DNA of 12,931 nucleotides from assembly GCA_964250615.1 (NCBI GenBank), contig CAXUGM010000051.1, one strand, 5' to 3'. The notes under the pieces are model-generated. The model ran no database searches. It was not told the DNA's origin and saw only the letters and a list, made by a program, of their open reading frames with translations. Source of the stretch: Blautia sp900556555. GTDB lineage: Bacteria > Bacillota > Clostridia > Lachnospirales > Lachnospiraceae. How positions within the stretch are numbered: position 1 is the stretch's first letter; every line of letters begins with the position of its first letter. A program made the translations under genes and the position numbers. Shown here piece by piece: positions 12,862 through 12,931 of this stretch.

Positions 12862-12905
12862 TTGCAAAGTTAAATTCCACCCCTCTGTAGAATTTAATCC
12901 TGCAA
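12862..12905. repeat. Two-part dyad upstream of ftsZ
   Basis: TTGCA-AAG-TTAAATTC (12862-12877) and GAATTTAA-TCC-TGCAA (12890-12905) are mirror arms: 5-bp and 8-bp perfect segments separated by 3 nt on each side, with a 12-nt centre. A further TGGAATTT (12924-12931) at the window edge can pair with AAATTCCA (12872-12879), making the two foldings exclusive. There is no T-tract. The region between here and ftsZ otherwise holds only promoters. Confidence 0.5.
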
Positions 12906-12931
12906 AAATCCACACTTCAAAGATGGAATTT

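Noticed and set aside
1..12931. CRISPR array, tRNA or rRNA genes, phage or integrase genes
   Set aside because: No regularly spaced repeats, cloverleaf-like sequence, rRNA motif or integrase signature was seen on either strand.

Overview
The window looks like chromosomal DNA of an endospore-forming, low-to-mid GC anaerobic Firmicute, most likely a gut Lachnospiraceae member (Blautia/Ruminococcus-like). That placement is an inference from gene content (spoIIGA-sigE, a YlmC/YmxH protein, GntR-type AraR, a type I AroD beside AroE) and protein style; no rRNA is present to confirm it. Nearly everything reads on the minus strand. Only the IclR regulator and a PD-(D/E)XK protein read on the plus strand.

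From the left (minus-strand genes): a candidate promoter firing off the left edge; a CsoR-type metal-sensing repressor (79-339) with a C/G-tract operator in its leader; a GufA-type ZIP metal transporter (443-1225) closed by a strong intrinsic terminator. Next come L-ribulose-5-phosphate 4-epimerase (araD, 1328-2023) and its GntR/LacI-type repressor AraR (2055-3152), which share one promoter nested inside a 30-bp dyad. Then a small YlmC/YmxH sporulation protein (3215-3469) whose ribosome site lies in a terminator-like hairpin.

The centre is a 2-keto-3-deoxygluconate module: kdgK (3634-4659) and KDPG aldolase eda (4689-5330) on the minus strand, divergent from an IclR-family regulator (5567-6325, plus). 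Together they convert KDG from hexuronate/pectin breakdown into pyruvate and glyceraldehyde-3-phosphate. The 236-bp intergenic region carries near-consensus promoters and two palindromes. An AT-rich PD-(D/E)XK (Rpn/transposase-associated) gene follows (6611-7498). Its 3' end faces a very long hairpin and a patch of gene debris, including the tail of a YbjQ/DUF74 heavy-metal-binding protein.

The right third is cell division and sporulation: sigE (7931-8656), spoIIGA (8674-9534), aroD (9705-10469), aroE (10485-11360), ftsZ (11498-12685). SpoIIGA is the membrane protease that activates pro-sigma-E. Its promoter has the hallmarks of a Spo0A-driven spoIIG promoter: consensus hexamers separated by 21 bp and an exact Spo0A box upstream. 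AroD and AroE catalyse consecutive shikimate-pathway steps and sit between ftsZ and spoIIGA, where they are not expected from the classical ftsZ-spoIIGA-sigE-sigG order. sigG is not next to sigE.

I did not find a convincing wholly new defence or mobile system. The best leads are regulatory: an inverted repeat that could mask the spoIIGA ribosome site on read-through transcripts, the ylmC leader hairpin, the palindromes of the kdg region, and the degraded patch downstream of sigE.
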